Notes under the pieces: model-generated
Databases searched by the model: none
Told to the model about the DNA's origin: nothing
Seen by the model: only the letters and a program-made list of their open reading frames with translations
Translations under genes and position numbers: made by a program
Shown: piece after piece, positions 37,228-48,080 of the stretch
Layout of the letters: the number at the start of each line of letters is the position of its first letter
Position numbering within the stretch: the stretch's first letter is position 1
Source of the DNA: Narthecium ossifragum
Lineage: Eukaryota; Streptophyta; Magnoliopsida; Dioscoreales; Nartheciaceae
Length of the DNA stretch: 64,000 nucleotides
Reading direction: 5' to 3'
NCBI GenBank assembly: GCA_963920575.1
Contig: OY986965.1
Coordinates: 31,242,007 to 31,306,006, forward strand

Positions 37228-38189
37228 ATATTAAAATGGGGTATTAGCCTAGAGCCCCAAATCTAGCCCCCTTCTTGTCCATAGCTCGATGCATATTGGT
37301 AAAAACCCCACATTCACTGCTTCTAAATGATTAACCCCAAATCACCTCAAAAAGACAATGATACCCTTATTTTATTTTTATGTTTTTATTCTAACCTTTT
37401 CTCTCTCCCTTCTCACCTCTCTCTCCTCCCGACCTCGTTACTCCGGTGGACCGCTACAATCCCGGCAAACCCCCGCACTCCCCACCTCCTCCTTCTCCGG
37501 CGTAGCCGCAACCACCCGCAGCCACCGGCGGCACCTTCCCTCTCCTCGAGCTCGACGACGACGATCGTCTCCAAACCATTCCCCGTCGTCGGATCTCCGT
37601 CGACCTCTCCTTCCCCCTCAAATCCGGTGCCGCCGACGAACTTCCCATCACCTCCAACGTCCAACCCGAGCATCCACGGCCGTCCGATCAACGCGGCGCA
37701 TCGTGGCTCAACCCCTCACCACCATCCGGCTCTTCTCCACTCTCTTCTCCAAGAGCACCGCCGCCGCCTCCTTAGATCCGACATTTACGGCGGCGCCATC
37801 GACGATCCAGTACCGTGGATCGAGTCCCTAGGCCACCACGACTTCATCCCTACCGGCGCCGTCGACCGCCGGTCCGTCCTCGCCGTTGATCAACGCCAGA
37901 GATCTCTCAGCCATCCGATCGCCCTTGCATCGGGTTGAGCCAGTTTGAGCCTAATCTGAACAAATTGAACCCCCTCCTAGCCAGATTGGACAAGATCATG
38001 CCCATCAAGCTCAGTCACATTTGAATCTGATCATGCCCAGATTCAGCAATCCATACTTGACCAGATTACATCCATATTGGGCCGGTTTGGACCAGATTAG
38101 ATCACATCCGAACTTGAATCGAGCCAGATTAAATTGATTTACACATCAAAATTGTACATAAAATTTGAAAAATTGACAATCTAAAATTG

Positions 38190-39560
38190 ACAAAAATGCA
38201 TTTTCATATTTATAAAGTCATTTTCATCTTTGACAATTCATTTTCATCTTTGACAATTCATTTTCATCTTTTTAAAATCATTTTCATCTTTCTGAATTCA
38301 TTTTCATCTTTTTAAATTCATTTTCATCTTTTTAAATTCATTTTCATATTTCTGAATTCGTTTTCATCTTTCTGAATTCATTTTCAACTTTCATACATTT
38401 TCATCTTTTTAAGTCTATTTTCATCATTTTTAATATATTTTCATCTTTTTAAACTTTATTTTTATCATTTTAACCCTATTCTCATCTTTTCACATTCATT
38501 TTCATCTTTCTAAATTCATTTTCATCTTTCTCAATTCATTTTCATCTTTTTAAATTCATTTTCATCTTTGACAATTCATTTTCATCTTTCTAAATTCATT
38601 TTCATCTTCCTAAAATCATTTTCATCTTTCTAAATTCATTTTCATCTTTTTAAAATCATTTTCATCTTTCTGAAATGATTTTCATCTTTGATAATTCATT
38701 TTCATCTTTCTGAAATCATTTTCATCTTTCTATAATCATTTTCATCTTTCTAAAATCATTTTCATCTTTGTGAATTCATTTCCATCTTCCTGAATTCATT
38801 TTCATCTTTCTAAAATCATTTTTATCTTTGTGAATTCATTTTCATCTTTGTGAATTCATTTTCATCTTTCTAAAATCATTTTCATCTTTCTAAAATCATT
38901 TTCATCTTTGACATTCATTTTCATCTTTCTGAATTCATTTTCATCTTTCATACATTTTCATCTTCTTAACTCTATTTGCATCATTTTAACTTTATTTTCA
39001 TCATTTTAAATCTATTTTTATCATTTTAAAATTTATTTTCTTCTTTCTGAATTCATTTTCATCTTTGTGAATTCATTTTCATCTTTCATACATTTTCATC
39101 ATTTTAACTCTATTTTCATCATTTTAAATCTATTTTTATCATTTTAAAATTTATTTTTATCATTTTAAAATTTATTTTCGTCTTTCTGAATTCATTTTCA
39201 TCTTTCTGAATTCATTTTTATCTTTGTGAATTCATTTTCATCTTTCATACATTTTCATCATTTTAACTCTATTTTCATCATTTTAAATCTATTTTTATCA
39301 TTTTAAAATTTATTTTCATCTTTTTGAATTCATTTTCATCTTTGTGAATTCATTTTCATCTTTCGTGCATTTTCATCTTCTTAACTCTATTTTCATCATT
39401 TTAAATTTATTTTTATCATTTTAAAATTCATTTTTATCTTTTTGAATTCATTTTCATCTCTCTGAATTTATTTTCATCTTTCATACATTTTCATCTTTTT
39501 AACTTTATTTTTTTATTTTAAATCTATTTTCGTCTTTTAAACTTTATTTTTATCTTTTTA
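38190..39560. repeat. 20-bp minisatellite, about 1.4 kb
   Basis: The consensus unit is TTTCATCTTTCTGAATTCAT with common variants CTTTGACAATTCAT, CTTTTTAAATTCAT and a shorter CTTTCATACAT form. Roughly 65-70 units are present. Near 38940-39480 a longer higher-order block (several unit types in fixed order) is itself repeated about four times. All frames are interrupted; no coding role is apparent. Confidence 0.95.
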
Positions 39561-39784
39561 TAACTCCCGAGCACTATTCCCATACACCGACATATGCAAG
39601 CCACACCCGGGATTAGCAGTGGATGTAGTAAACCAACAGACCAATGAGAGATGCCAAAAGGACAGGACGATCACATGCCAGACACCACCTCCTCAGACAC
39701 CCCTCCATCTCTCTACAATGCTCTACACTGTACATAAGCCCATTAATTTCCAACTCCCACAACCCACCCATCTCTCCTCCCAAT

Positions 39785-40340
39785 CATGGCTCTGCAGTCT
39801 GCGGACACCACCACCACTGCCACTACCTATACTAGCGTTGTCCCTCCTCTTCTCCTCTACTAGCAGCACTGCGATCCCTCTGGGCATCACCTCCTCCTCC
39901 CCCTACTTCTCCTCCTCCTCCTCTTGGGAGGACACCATCATGTCCCTGAACTCCCACTCCCACTCTCCCAGGATGAGTCCAGGCTCCTGTACTTGGGCTC
40001 CCTAGTCTCCAACAAGGCCACCAGCGTTCCCATAGCCCTTGGGTGCCAACTCCTCCAGACCACCACCGACATTCTCCGCGCCAGCTTCGGCACCCCGCCC
40101 CAGCCCCCTGCTCTCCATGGACACCAGCAGCGACGCCGCCTAGATCCCCTGCTCTCCTGCGTCGGTTGCTCCTCCTCCCACCCTTCCTTTGTCCCCTCCA
40201 CCTCCACCTCCACCACCTACCACCCTGTCCCTTGCTCCTCTCCTTCATGCTCCCCAGCCCGTCTAGTTGCCGATCCCCAACCTCATCCGGCTGCTCCTTT
40301 AATCTCACCTACGGCGCTCAGGTCGAGGTCATCGGTGCCG
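39785..40340 (+). pseudogene. Degenerate nepenthesin-like aspartyl protease fragment
   Basis: Pieces of a plant A1 aspartyl protease lie in order but in different frames. ESRLLYLGSLVSNKATSVPI and ILRASFGTPPQP lie at about 39972-40107. Then comes MDTSSDAA (40117-40140), which contains the first catalytic Asp motif DTS but is followed directly by TAG at 40141 where family members have Trp. Next are STTYHPVPCSSPSC and SGCSFNLTYG. The second catalytic half is absent. Not functional; it lies inside the element at 37238-40792. The family assignment is firm. Confidence 0.82.
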
Positions 40341-40825
40341 AGGGAGGTCGTCGTCGATGCAGGGGACCTCGGGGGTAGGTCGATACAACCACGGAATGGA
40401 GAGGGCTCACCGTAGGTGGCCGCGGCTCCGATGAAGGAGGTGGTGGCGGTGTGGGGGAGCTTGCCGAGGTTAATGGCCGGCGGATGCAGGGGACCTCGGG
40501 CGGAGGCCAGAGAATGGAGAGGGCTCGCCATAGGTGGTCGCGGCTCCAATGGAGGATGTGCTGGCAGTCTAGGAGAGCTTGCCGGGGTTAATGGGCAAGG
40601 GTTCCGGCGATGGGTTCCGGCGAGAGAGTGAGTGAGAGGAGGGGTAACAATAAAGAATAGGGGGGTATTATGGTATTTTAATGTGGATAATAAGCCAGTT
40701 AATACACTGTAGTGGGGTTTTTACCTTAAAAACATAATTAATGGGGTTTTTTATGATAATTTTTGTTAAACTGGTGTTATCACCAATTAACTATATTAAA
40801 ATTTGATAAGATAAGTCTGGTCGAA

Positions 40826-40854
40826 CCACGTGGCATGATAGTGATGCCACGTCA
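40826..40854 (+). promoter_or_regulatory. Paired ACGT-core (G-box/ABRE-like) sites before the C2 gene
   Basis: CCACGTGGC (40826-40834) and TGCCACGTCA (40845-40854) lie 10 bp apart, about 125-150 bp before the C2-domain gene's start codon. Closely spaced ACGT elements are classic bZIP/ABF binding pairs in ABA and stress promoters. They sit just 33 bp inside the end of the neighbouring transposon. Function is inferred from motif only. Confidence 0.55.
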
Positions 40855-40977
40855 TGGACCTCTTATCCCGCAATGAAATAACTCACGAGCCACCGTCCGA
40901 CCCCATCCCTCCCCCTCCAGCTTTCCTCTGGAACCCTTTCCCCATTCCAACAGCGCTCAACATCCTGGCCGTCAACG

Positions 40978-41967
40978 ATGGCGTCTTCTCGAACCGCTCC
41001 TCTGCCACCGGCGGCTAAGTCGCTCGACTTGGAGATCGTGGTGGTCTCGGCCAAGCACCTGAAGAACGTCAACTGGCGCCACGGCGACCTCAAGCCCTAC
41101 GCTGTCATCTACCTCGACCCGGATCGCCGCTCCGCCACCAAGCCCGACGACGCCGGATCCACGAAGCCAGTCTGGAACGAGCGCCTCACCCTCCCCCTCC
41201 CTCCTTCCCCACTCGATGACCCTTCTCTCGTCCTGACCCTCGACGTCTTCCACTCTAAGCCCTCCGAGACCCCAAAGCCCCTCGTTGGCACTGCCCGTTG
41301 CTCTCTCAAGGACCTATTCGACCCCGACGCTCTCACTGCACCCGTTCCCACGGGATCCACGCCCATCCGAACCCTCGAGCTTCGCCGCCCCTCCGGTCGC
41401 CCCCAGGGTCAGGTCCGGATCAGGCTCGAGCTCCGCGAACGCCCCGCCCCGCCTGAGCCCAATTACTATTCCGTCCCTCCGGCCTCCTATTATTACTCTA
41501 CCGCTCCTCCCCCACAACCGCCCAGCGGCCGAGATTATACCCGCTACTCTTCTCCGCCGCCTCCTCTCCCTCCCTATTCGAGCTCTATCCCGCCGCAGCC
41601 CTTGCAGTACCCTTATGGGGGTTACTCCGATCATTATCCTGGGTATTATTCATCCACTGCTGCGTACTATTCGGCTCCTCCAGCACCGACTTTGGTTCAA
41701 TCTCGTCCTCACTACGAGAGGGCCTCGGCATATAGTGGCCCCTCTGCACCTGTGGACTACTCGTCGAGGTCTTCTCATTATGATCAGAGGGCTAAGGGCA
41801 GTGGGATGGGTATGGGGGCAGGTTTGGCGGTTGGCGCGGTGGCAGGGGCACTTGGAGGGCTGGCGCTGGAAGAAGGGCTGAAGTACGAAGAAGAGAAGAC
41901 TGCGGAGAGAGTGGAGAGTAATCTGGCTCAGAGGGATGATTACAGCGACTACCATGCAACCTACTGA
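40978..41967 (+). CDS. SRC2-like C2-domain protein, intronless
   Basis: A 329-residue protein of the plant SRC2 (soybean gene regulated by cold-2) type. An N-terminal C2 domain (about residues 15-150) starts LDLEIVVVSAKHLKNVNWRH and continues LKPYAVIYLDPD, KPVWNERLTLPLP and VLTLDVFHSKP. A long Pro/Tyr/Ser-rich linker follows (YYSVPPASYYYSTAPPP and similar). Near the C-terminus lies a Gly/Ala-rich hydrophobic stretch (MGAGLAVGAVAGALGGLALE) that would insert in a membrane. SRC2 proteins bind membranes in a calcium-linked way and respond to cold and other stress. Coding GC is very high, as in many monocot single-exon genes. The paired ACGT elements upstream suggest ABA or stress control. Confidence 0.92.
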   Translation: MASSRTAPLPPAAKSLDLEIVVVSAKHLKNVNWRHGDLKPYAVIYLDPDRRSATKPDDAGSTKPVWNERLTLPLPPSPLDDPSLVLTLDVFHSKPSETPKPLVGTARCSLKDLFDPDALTAPVPTGSTPIRTLELRRPSGRPQGQVRIRLELRERPAPPEPNYYSVPPASYYYSTAPPPQPPSGRDYTRYSSPPPPLPPYSSSIPPQPLQYPYGGYSDHYPGYYSSTAAYYSAPPAPTLVQSRPHYERASAYSGPSAPVDYSSRSSHYDQRAKGSGMGMGAGLAVGAVAGALGGLALEEGLKYEEEKTAERVESNLAQRDDYSDYHATY

Positions 41968-43480
41968 GGAGGGCTTGCGTCGGTGTGTCTAGTAATGGCT
42001 AGGTTTGGAGCTGAATGAGGTAATTATGAATAAAGCTAGCTGGGTTTCATCTAGACATCATAAGCTCCTCTCTCTGTGCATATAAACCTATCTCTGTTTA
42101 CCTTGTACTTTATGCTACAGTTTGATATGAGTATCCTTGATGTAATTGTTATTTCTTTTGGAATGGAAATGAGTAGTTAATCTTAGTGCATATTTTTGGA
42201 TTAAGATATCTGTCATTCTTTCTGTCTGTCCAATCTAAGGAGCAGGTTTTTGCTTTTAGCCCTCTTTTACACTTATGCAGAGATAAAACCATCAGAGTGG
42301 AAGGCCATTCTGAATCATTTTCTTTCATGCTATTTACAACGCAGATTGTACACTTAGCAGCATGGCAACTCTTGATCATAGTTTCTATACTTTGAGACAT
42401 AGTGTCTTGAAAGTGTTCCGAATCAACATAAATACCTTTATCAGCAGATTTGGTGCCAGTCATGCTTAATTTTGTGGTCTGTACATGTGGTGAAGCTAGT
42501 AAGTGGATGCCGGGATAGTATGCCTATCTTTTTAAATGACGAGGGAGCCCACATGAGTCAATTTTGGGTATCATGTTGTCTTTAAGCTCCATGAGGTACC
42601 CTGTTTGATCCTTGCCAGCTATAAGCAATTAATGACTTGCATCTATTACTTCCTAAAGATTGCTTATAAGATCTGTAAATTTCTATGTATCAAGTATTTG
42701 TCATTTAGGTTATGCTTGTTTTATTGGCATACTACTTCTCCTCCATCTATCCTAGAATAAGATTGTATTGGTATTCAAATTGAGTAGTTTGAACAATCTT
42801 TCCTTAATTGATCTTATATCCATAGAAGATTCAAGTTATTGTACTGATATTCTATGTGAGTAGTTGACGCAACCATTCCTTTCTTGATAGTATATGCGTG
42901 GATGATTCATATCTGGAGTTTTTGCCTACAAGTCATTCATAAACATGGTAGTTATGGCAAAATAGCCTCGCAAAATCCAAATTTGCATACAGACCCTTAT
43001 AACTGTTTTTTTGTATACACCCTAGTTGTCCACACAGCTAGTTTAATCAAACTCTGACTTGGTCAACATAGAAACCAAAATTATAAAAGTTTGCCCTTTA
43101 TTTTTCTAGAATTCAAAGTCTCCTACTCAATTCATTCAAAGGTTATATACACCAAAAGAAATATTTGGAAGGGTATGAGTGCAATTTCAGATTTTACAAG
43201 AGTATTTATATTAAGTGGTAACCAAGCATATCTAGACAAAAGTATCTTCGAATTTTGCAACTTTAGTGATCAAGCCTTGGTTGTTGCGAGCGTGTCAGAC
43301 TCGACTCAATCCAATGGACCAGTTCATCAGATTCGAGTTCAGACGCTCACAGATTGAGTCATCTCAAGACCGGACCCGACTCGACTTGACTGACCTGAGC
43401 CAAGTCAGGCTGACTTGGTCCAACCCCCCTTGAATTGGCCGGCAAGCCAGTGAGTCCCACCTCGAGTCCAACTCCAAGAT
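41968..43480. other. C2 gene 3' region and intergenic DNA
   Basis: The probable 3' UTR is followed by AT-rich sequence with no recognisable product. GACTCGACT-like short repeats cluster at 43300-43400, but I could not define element ends. Confidence 0.4.
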
Positions 43481-43489
43481 GGGTTTCCC

Positions 43490-45730
43490 CACAGTGATCC
43501 TAGTTTAGGAAATTCCTGCTTTATTAGAGTTCTATTAGTATTTATTTCTTTACTTACTTTCCAAGTTTTTATCTTTTATTTGAGTCCTATTAGGAGGGAT
43601 GGTTAAGTTCAAGAAGAGCGTTGGAGTCTTGAGGGTTCATGCTCTATATAAGGAGCACCCCTCTATACTTTGAGATTTATGTAAGAAAATAATTATTTTT
43701 CATCAGCGAAGCGTTGATTGGGCTGGTTGAGTGAAGCGCTCTTCCAGAGGAGGTTGGGTGAAGCACTCTCTTCCAAGTTATCTTCTTCTCCAGATTTTCT
43801 CCACCTTTTTTTCGGCCTTATCCCTATTTATCCCAGTTTTTCCCTTATTTCTCTCTCCTCTCTCCCAGCTGACCGCCAAGTCGGGACATCATCGTCCTGC
43901 CTCCGCCTGGCTCACCTCGAGCCAACGCCTTCCACCGGCCAACGCCACCGCTCTGACCACCCCCACGCCCTCAAACCTCCATCAATATCCTCGTCATGGA
44001 TTATCATCTCGGTGGTACGCGCCGTTCCGGCCACCCGCCGGTACGCATCCAAACCGGTCATGAAAGGCTGGTTTGGCTTCTTTTAGGGCGTTGTTCTCTC
44101 GTTTCTTATTTGATTTGAAATATATTGAAGCTAACTAATGTAACTAACAATTAAAGTTGATATTCATTTGTATTCAACATCTCCAATTGGTCAAATATCA
44201 TTTCTTATATGAAAGCAGAGTGACAAGTTGTCAAAGTAGTATAATACAATACATGAAAAATAAATAATAGCTTAATACATTTTCCTACATTTATAATAGT
44301 TTTACAATTATTTTCAATTTTTCTACATTTCCATTTTCCTACATTTATAATAGCTTAATACATTTTCCTCTCTTTCTCCCCCTCCCTCTTCTTTGTTGAG
44401 TTTGTGGACCCTGATCATTCCGGACCCGACCATGACGCACTACGCAGAGCTAATGGGGTTCGGGGCAGCGCCCCGGCGGGGATCGACCTGTTGATAGGGG
44501 TAGTTTATGTAATTTTCTATACCCTATGTGCCGAAATCCTACGATATGAGGGTGTATATGGACGGCCATCATTGTATTATGTAAGGGTGAGTCTATTCAC
44601 ACCACAGAATAGACTCACCACACCACAAAAAATAATTTTTATAAAAATAAAAAATAAAAATCCTAAACTACCCTCACCATCTCCCTCCCTTCTCCTTCCC
44701 CTTTCCCCTCCCTCTTCATCCCCACTCCCACTCCAGCGGCCATCGCCGGCCCTCCACCACCTCTCCACCCCGGAAGCCACCGCCGGCCGCAAGAGAGAGA
44801 GAGAAGGCTAGAGAGAGGGGGGGAAGAGGGAGGGCGGCCGGCTGAAGGCGAGAGAGAGAGGGAAGAGGGAGGCGGGAGAGAGAGAAGGCGAGAGAGAGGG
44901 AAGAGGGATGCGAGAGAGGGAGGGAAAAGGGAAGGCAGCGGGAGAGCGAGGCGGGCCGGCTACGAGAGAGAGAAGGCGGGAGAGAGGGAAGAGGGAGGCC
45001 ACAGAGAGAGAAGGTGAGAGGGGGGGGAAGGGATGCCGGCCGGCCACAGGAGAGAGAGAAGGCGAGAGAGAGAGGGAAGAGGGAGGCGGGAGAGAGAGGG
45101 GGGGAAAAGAGAGGGCGACCGGCCGGCCGGCCGTGGGAGAGAGGAGGCCGACCGGCCACGAGAGAGAGGGAAGAGGGAGGAGGGAGAGAGAGAAGGTGAG
45201 AGAGGGGGGAAATGGAGGCCAGCCGGCCGCGGGAGAGAGAGAAGGCGAGAGAGAGAGAGAGGGAAGAGGGAGGGAGGCCGCTGCCTCCTCAGGGAGAGGG
45301 AGGCCGCCGCCGTTGGGAGAGAGAGGTCGCTGCAGCCGCCATCGGGAGAGAGACGCCGCCGCCACCACCATCGGGAGAGAGAGGCCTTGGGCGAGGGGTA
45401 GTTTAGGGTGTTTGTTTTTTATTTTTACAAAAATTATTTTTTGTGGTGTGGTGAGTCTAGTCTGTGGTGTGGATAGACTCACGCATTATGTAATTTGGCT
45501 CTTTGCTTCCCCCTCTCCTTCACCTCTCTTCCTCAGGTTTGTACCGGTCGGTATTCATCCAAACCGGCGTGTACCGGCCCAAACCGGCCACATCCGGTCT
45601 CCCCCTGATCCGATTCGGGGGATAAAATCGTCCCGGTTAGCCACCGGTACGGTAAATACCGGCCGGTACTGCGTACCGGCCGGTATGAAAATCCATGATC
45701 CTCGCCATTACCTACCCTACCTCTATCCAA
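43490..45730. other. LTR-like remnant interrupted by a MULE
   Basis: A TATA-type box (CTCTATATAAGGAGCAC near 43650) precedes a short 'leader' and CT-rich sequence. CCGGTA/TACCGG-rich stretches occur at 44035-44065 and 45540-45690 on the two sides of the MULE at 44585-45484. The layout resembles a decayed retrotransposon LTR, but I see no gag/pol, primer-binding site or TG/CA ends I would defend. Confidence 0.3.
44585..45484. mobile_element. Non-autonomous MULE, 900 bp, 9-bp target duplication
   Basis: ATTATGTAA flanks both ends (44576-44584 and 45485-45493). The inverted repeats are about 88 bp and nearly identical: GGGTGAGTCTATTCACACC on the left, GCGTGAGTCTATCCACACC on the right when reversed. 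Both continue through TAGACTCACCACACCAC and AAAAAATAATTTTT to CCTAAACTACCC. The interior is a low-complexity GAGA/GGGAAG and GGCCGG repeat that keeps several frames open but encodes nothing recognisable. The high arm identity suggests recent movement. Confidence 0.92.
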
Positions 45731-47448
45731 CCTCCACATCTAAAGCCTCTTTCTCCGACACCGGTCATCTTTCCCAAGAACCATCGCCGCCATCCTCCAT
45801 CAACTCGGCCACCTCGCTCCCTCAAATCCCCATCAAACTCTATTAAAACACTCCAGTCCTCCCCGCTCTCCAGTGCCCCCCTCATCACCCTCGTCGTCAT
45901 CTCCTCCAGCGCCGACCACCTCACCCACGACCCCTACCGCGCCACCTCCTCAGATCCGCTGCATCCAGGGACGGATTACAAGACCTAAACTGTGGGATCA
46001 ACTCCTGGGAGTCCCACGAGTCTTCCTCCGCCCTTCTTGGCTGCCGTTGACGAGTATTTGTTGTTGATCCGCCGCCAGCACACTTATTGCCATCTGATCA
46101 CCATTGGGCGTGATCCAACCACTCCGGAGTTCCGATCTTTGATCCAACGGTCCACATCCTTGATCAGGATCAGATTACACTTCCCAAGGCGTTCCGATCG
46201 ACCCAGATTGGTCCCTATCGAGCCGATCAAGCTGGTCACCTCTTCACTTGATCCGAATCGACAACCGAGTCCAGTTACAAGAAGCACGCTTGTAACAATG
46301 GTTATCGCTCGATAATTTAAGTTTTTGATAAATGAGAAATGTTGGGACAAAAACATAAAAGACATAATGGAATATGTTGTCTCATTTGTTGTTATAAAGA
46401 CTAATCAAATATGGGTTTGTTTAGATAAGCTAGGAAGATGGGAGGTTGTTGTTCAAAACATGATGGAATATGTTGTCCTTTTCTGTCTATATAGATACTA
46501 ATCAGATATAGGTTTGTTGAGATACGTTAGAAAGATGGAAGGTTATTATTTAGAGATGAACAGCCTTGTCTTTTTCATCTGGAAAGTTTGCTAAGGACAT
46601 AGGTTCTATGCCCGACTGAGATGATGAAGACTAGCAATTTTTAAATCTAAAGCCAGTTATTGCAAGCTTCTGTGATAACACTTCCACTCTAAATTCCTCG
46701 TGTTGAAGCTGGTGAGCTTCAGAGGAAATATTTGATAATGGCTCTTCATGAACAAGTTTATTCCTGTCTTAGACATTTGGAAGGTATTTTACAAGGCGCT
46801 TTCTTGCATACACTCCACTACTCAGTGACTGTACAGTCTGCTAGTTTGTCAGATGGAATGCTCAACACACATGTGTAAGAACTATGTTCTACTGCCAAAT
46901 TTTCTTTCAGGTTGAAAGCTTAAGCTTGTATATAGAAAGTGATGGCCCTCAAAAAACTATGTGCATAGTTGACGATCTAAAATCATATCCATAGTTGGTC
47001 GATGAATGTTCTGATGGTTGGCTTAAATTCTGCCAATGGATAGTAACATTATCATGCACTTCTCTACAGCTGTCTCGTTGCCATGTCCTTTTCTGATTAG
47101 TACTGCTCGAGAAATTTGATGGGACTATGGCTAAACAGTTGGAAATTTGTTGTTCTCCAAGTTGTTTTTGAGTCCTGTACAGACCATAACAACGGCTGCA
47201 GGCATTTAGGGATCTTGACGAATTAGATGTTTTAGGTCGGAAGTGCTGCAGAAGCTTCAACTTTTACAATTTCAATGCCTGATGCTGGGTTATTGTGAAT
47301 GTTATCGACACAATCACAAGATTCTGGTTGTCAAACCCTGATTCTTGTACAGACTGAAGGATTTCTTCCTGGAGTTGCTTGGATCATTAGTTCCATTTAA
47401 ATCTTTGATCTTTTGACAATTATTTGATTGGAAGCACTTGCCGTGGAG
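45731..47448. other. Unassigned region
   Basis: A GC-rich patch at 45731-46080 is followed by AT-rich sequence. Short peptide runs such as INSWESHESSSALL (around 46000) look coding-like, but I cannot name a family. No complete gene. Confidence 0.35.
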
Positions 47449-47778
47449 GATGTAGCTGCTCTTTTTGCTGTCATGACTCCTGAGTGGACTTTTATCTTCA
47501 GAAATCAGAAGTATTTGTTGTTCAGTAGATTTTTTATCTGGTTTGTTGTTCTTGTAAGGTGTAGAAGCGTGAGTAATATATCATATAAGCAGAGGTATGC
47601 GATGGAGTGGCTGGATGTAGCTGCTCTTTTTGCTGTCATGACTCCTGAGTGTACTTTTATCTTCAGAAATCATAAGTATTTGTTGTTCAGTAGATTTTTT
47701 ATCTGGTTTGTTGTTCTTGTAAGGTGTAGAAGCGTGAGTAACATATCATATAAGCAGAGGTATGTGATGGAGTGGCTG
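47449..47778 (+). repeat. 165-bp in-frame tandem duplication
   Basis: Positions 47449-47613 and 47614-47778 are near-identical copies with only a few substitutions. The unit is 55 codons, so a 130-residue frame (47428-47820) stays open through both. The encoded peptide includes FRNQKYLLFSRFFIWFVVLV, hydrophobic, then RCRSVSNISYKQRY. I do not recognise it, and splice-like signals inside it (AAGCAG before AGGTATG) suggest it could be intron plus exon sequence rather than one exon. Confidence 0.85.
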
Positions 47779-47844
47779 CATGAGTATATCGGAAGAAAGG
47801 GAATACATGATCTTGTGTGAGCCGAAGTCTGTGAAGCTACTTTA

Positions 47845-48080
47845 TGCTCCCGTTTGTTACGGGAATGAATTTCGGAAATAACCTTTAATCCGAGTTAAGG
47901 GGGGAATATTTATGAAATATTTTCGAATCCACTATTTATTTCACACTTTAACCCCAAACATATTTTCTCATTCTTCACTCTGCTTTTCCTTTTATTTCAA
48001 GTAATTATTATAAAATCATTTTCAAAACCTGGAACAAAATCCCTTAATTCGGGAGAAAGTTAACCCGTACTAATATAGGT
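47845..48080. repeat. TTTGG-type MITE, inverted copy
   Basis: This copy is in the opposite orientation to that at 11723-11988. It shares TCCGAGTTAAGG, AATCCACTATTTATTTCAC, TTTAACCCCAAACA and TTTCAAGTAATTATTATAAA in the same order after reversal. The terminal inverted repeats are weaker. Confidence 0.6.

Larger units (their letters stand above)
37238..40792. mobile_element. Candidate Pack-MULE with aspartyl-protease fragment and minisatellite
   Basis: ATATTAAAAT occurs on both sides (37228-37237 and 40793-40802), fitting a 10-bp target duplication though AT-rich. The ends are poorly conserved inverted repeats. The clearest match is GGTAAAAACCCCAC at 37298-37311 and, inverted, at 40712-40725, about 60 and 67 bp from the respective ends. 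The interior has a GC-rich block at 37430-37940 of unknown origin, a 20-bp minisatellite at about 38190-39560, and a degenerate aspartyl protease piece. The whole differs sharply in composition from its flanks. The right end lies about 185 bp before the start codon of the C2 gene. Confidence 0.55.

Noticed and set aside
38190..39560. CRISPR-like array
   Set aside because: The units are contiguous 20-bp tandem repeats without unique spacers, in a plant nuclear genome.
44716..45846. Long purine-repeat frames, up to 312 codons
   Set aside because: They read GAGA/GGGAAG low-complexity sequence in a MULE and then run across its end into unrelated DNA.
45731..46080. Possible exocyst-like or other gene fragment in a GC-rich patch
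   Set aside because: Only a short peptide run looked coding-like; the similarity was too weak to name.
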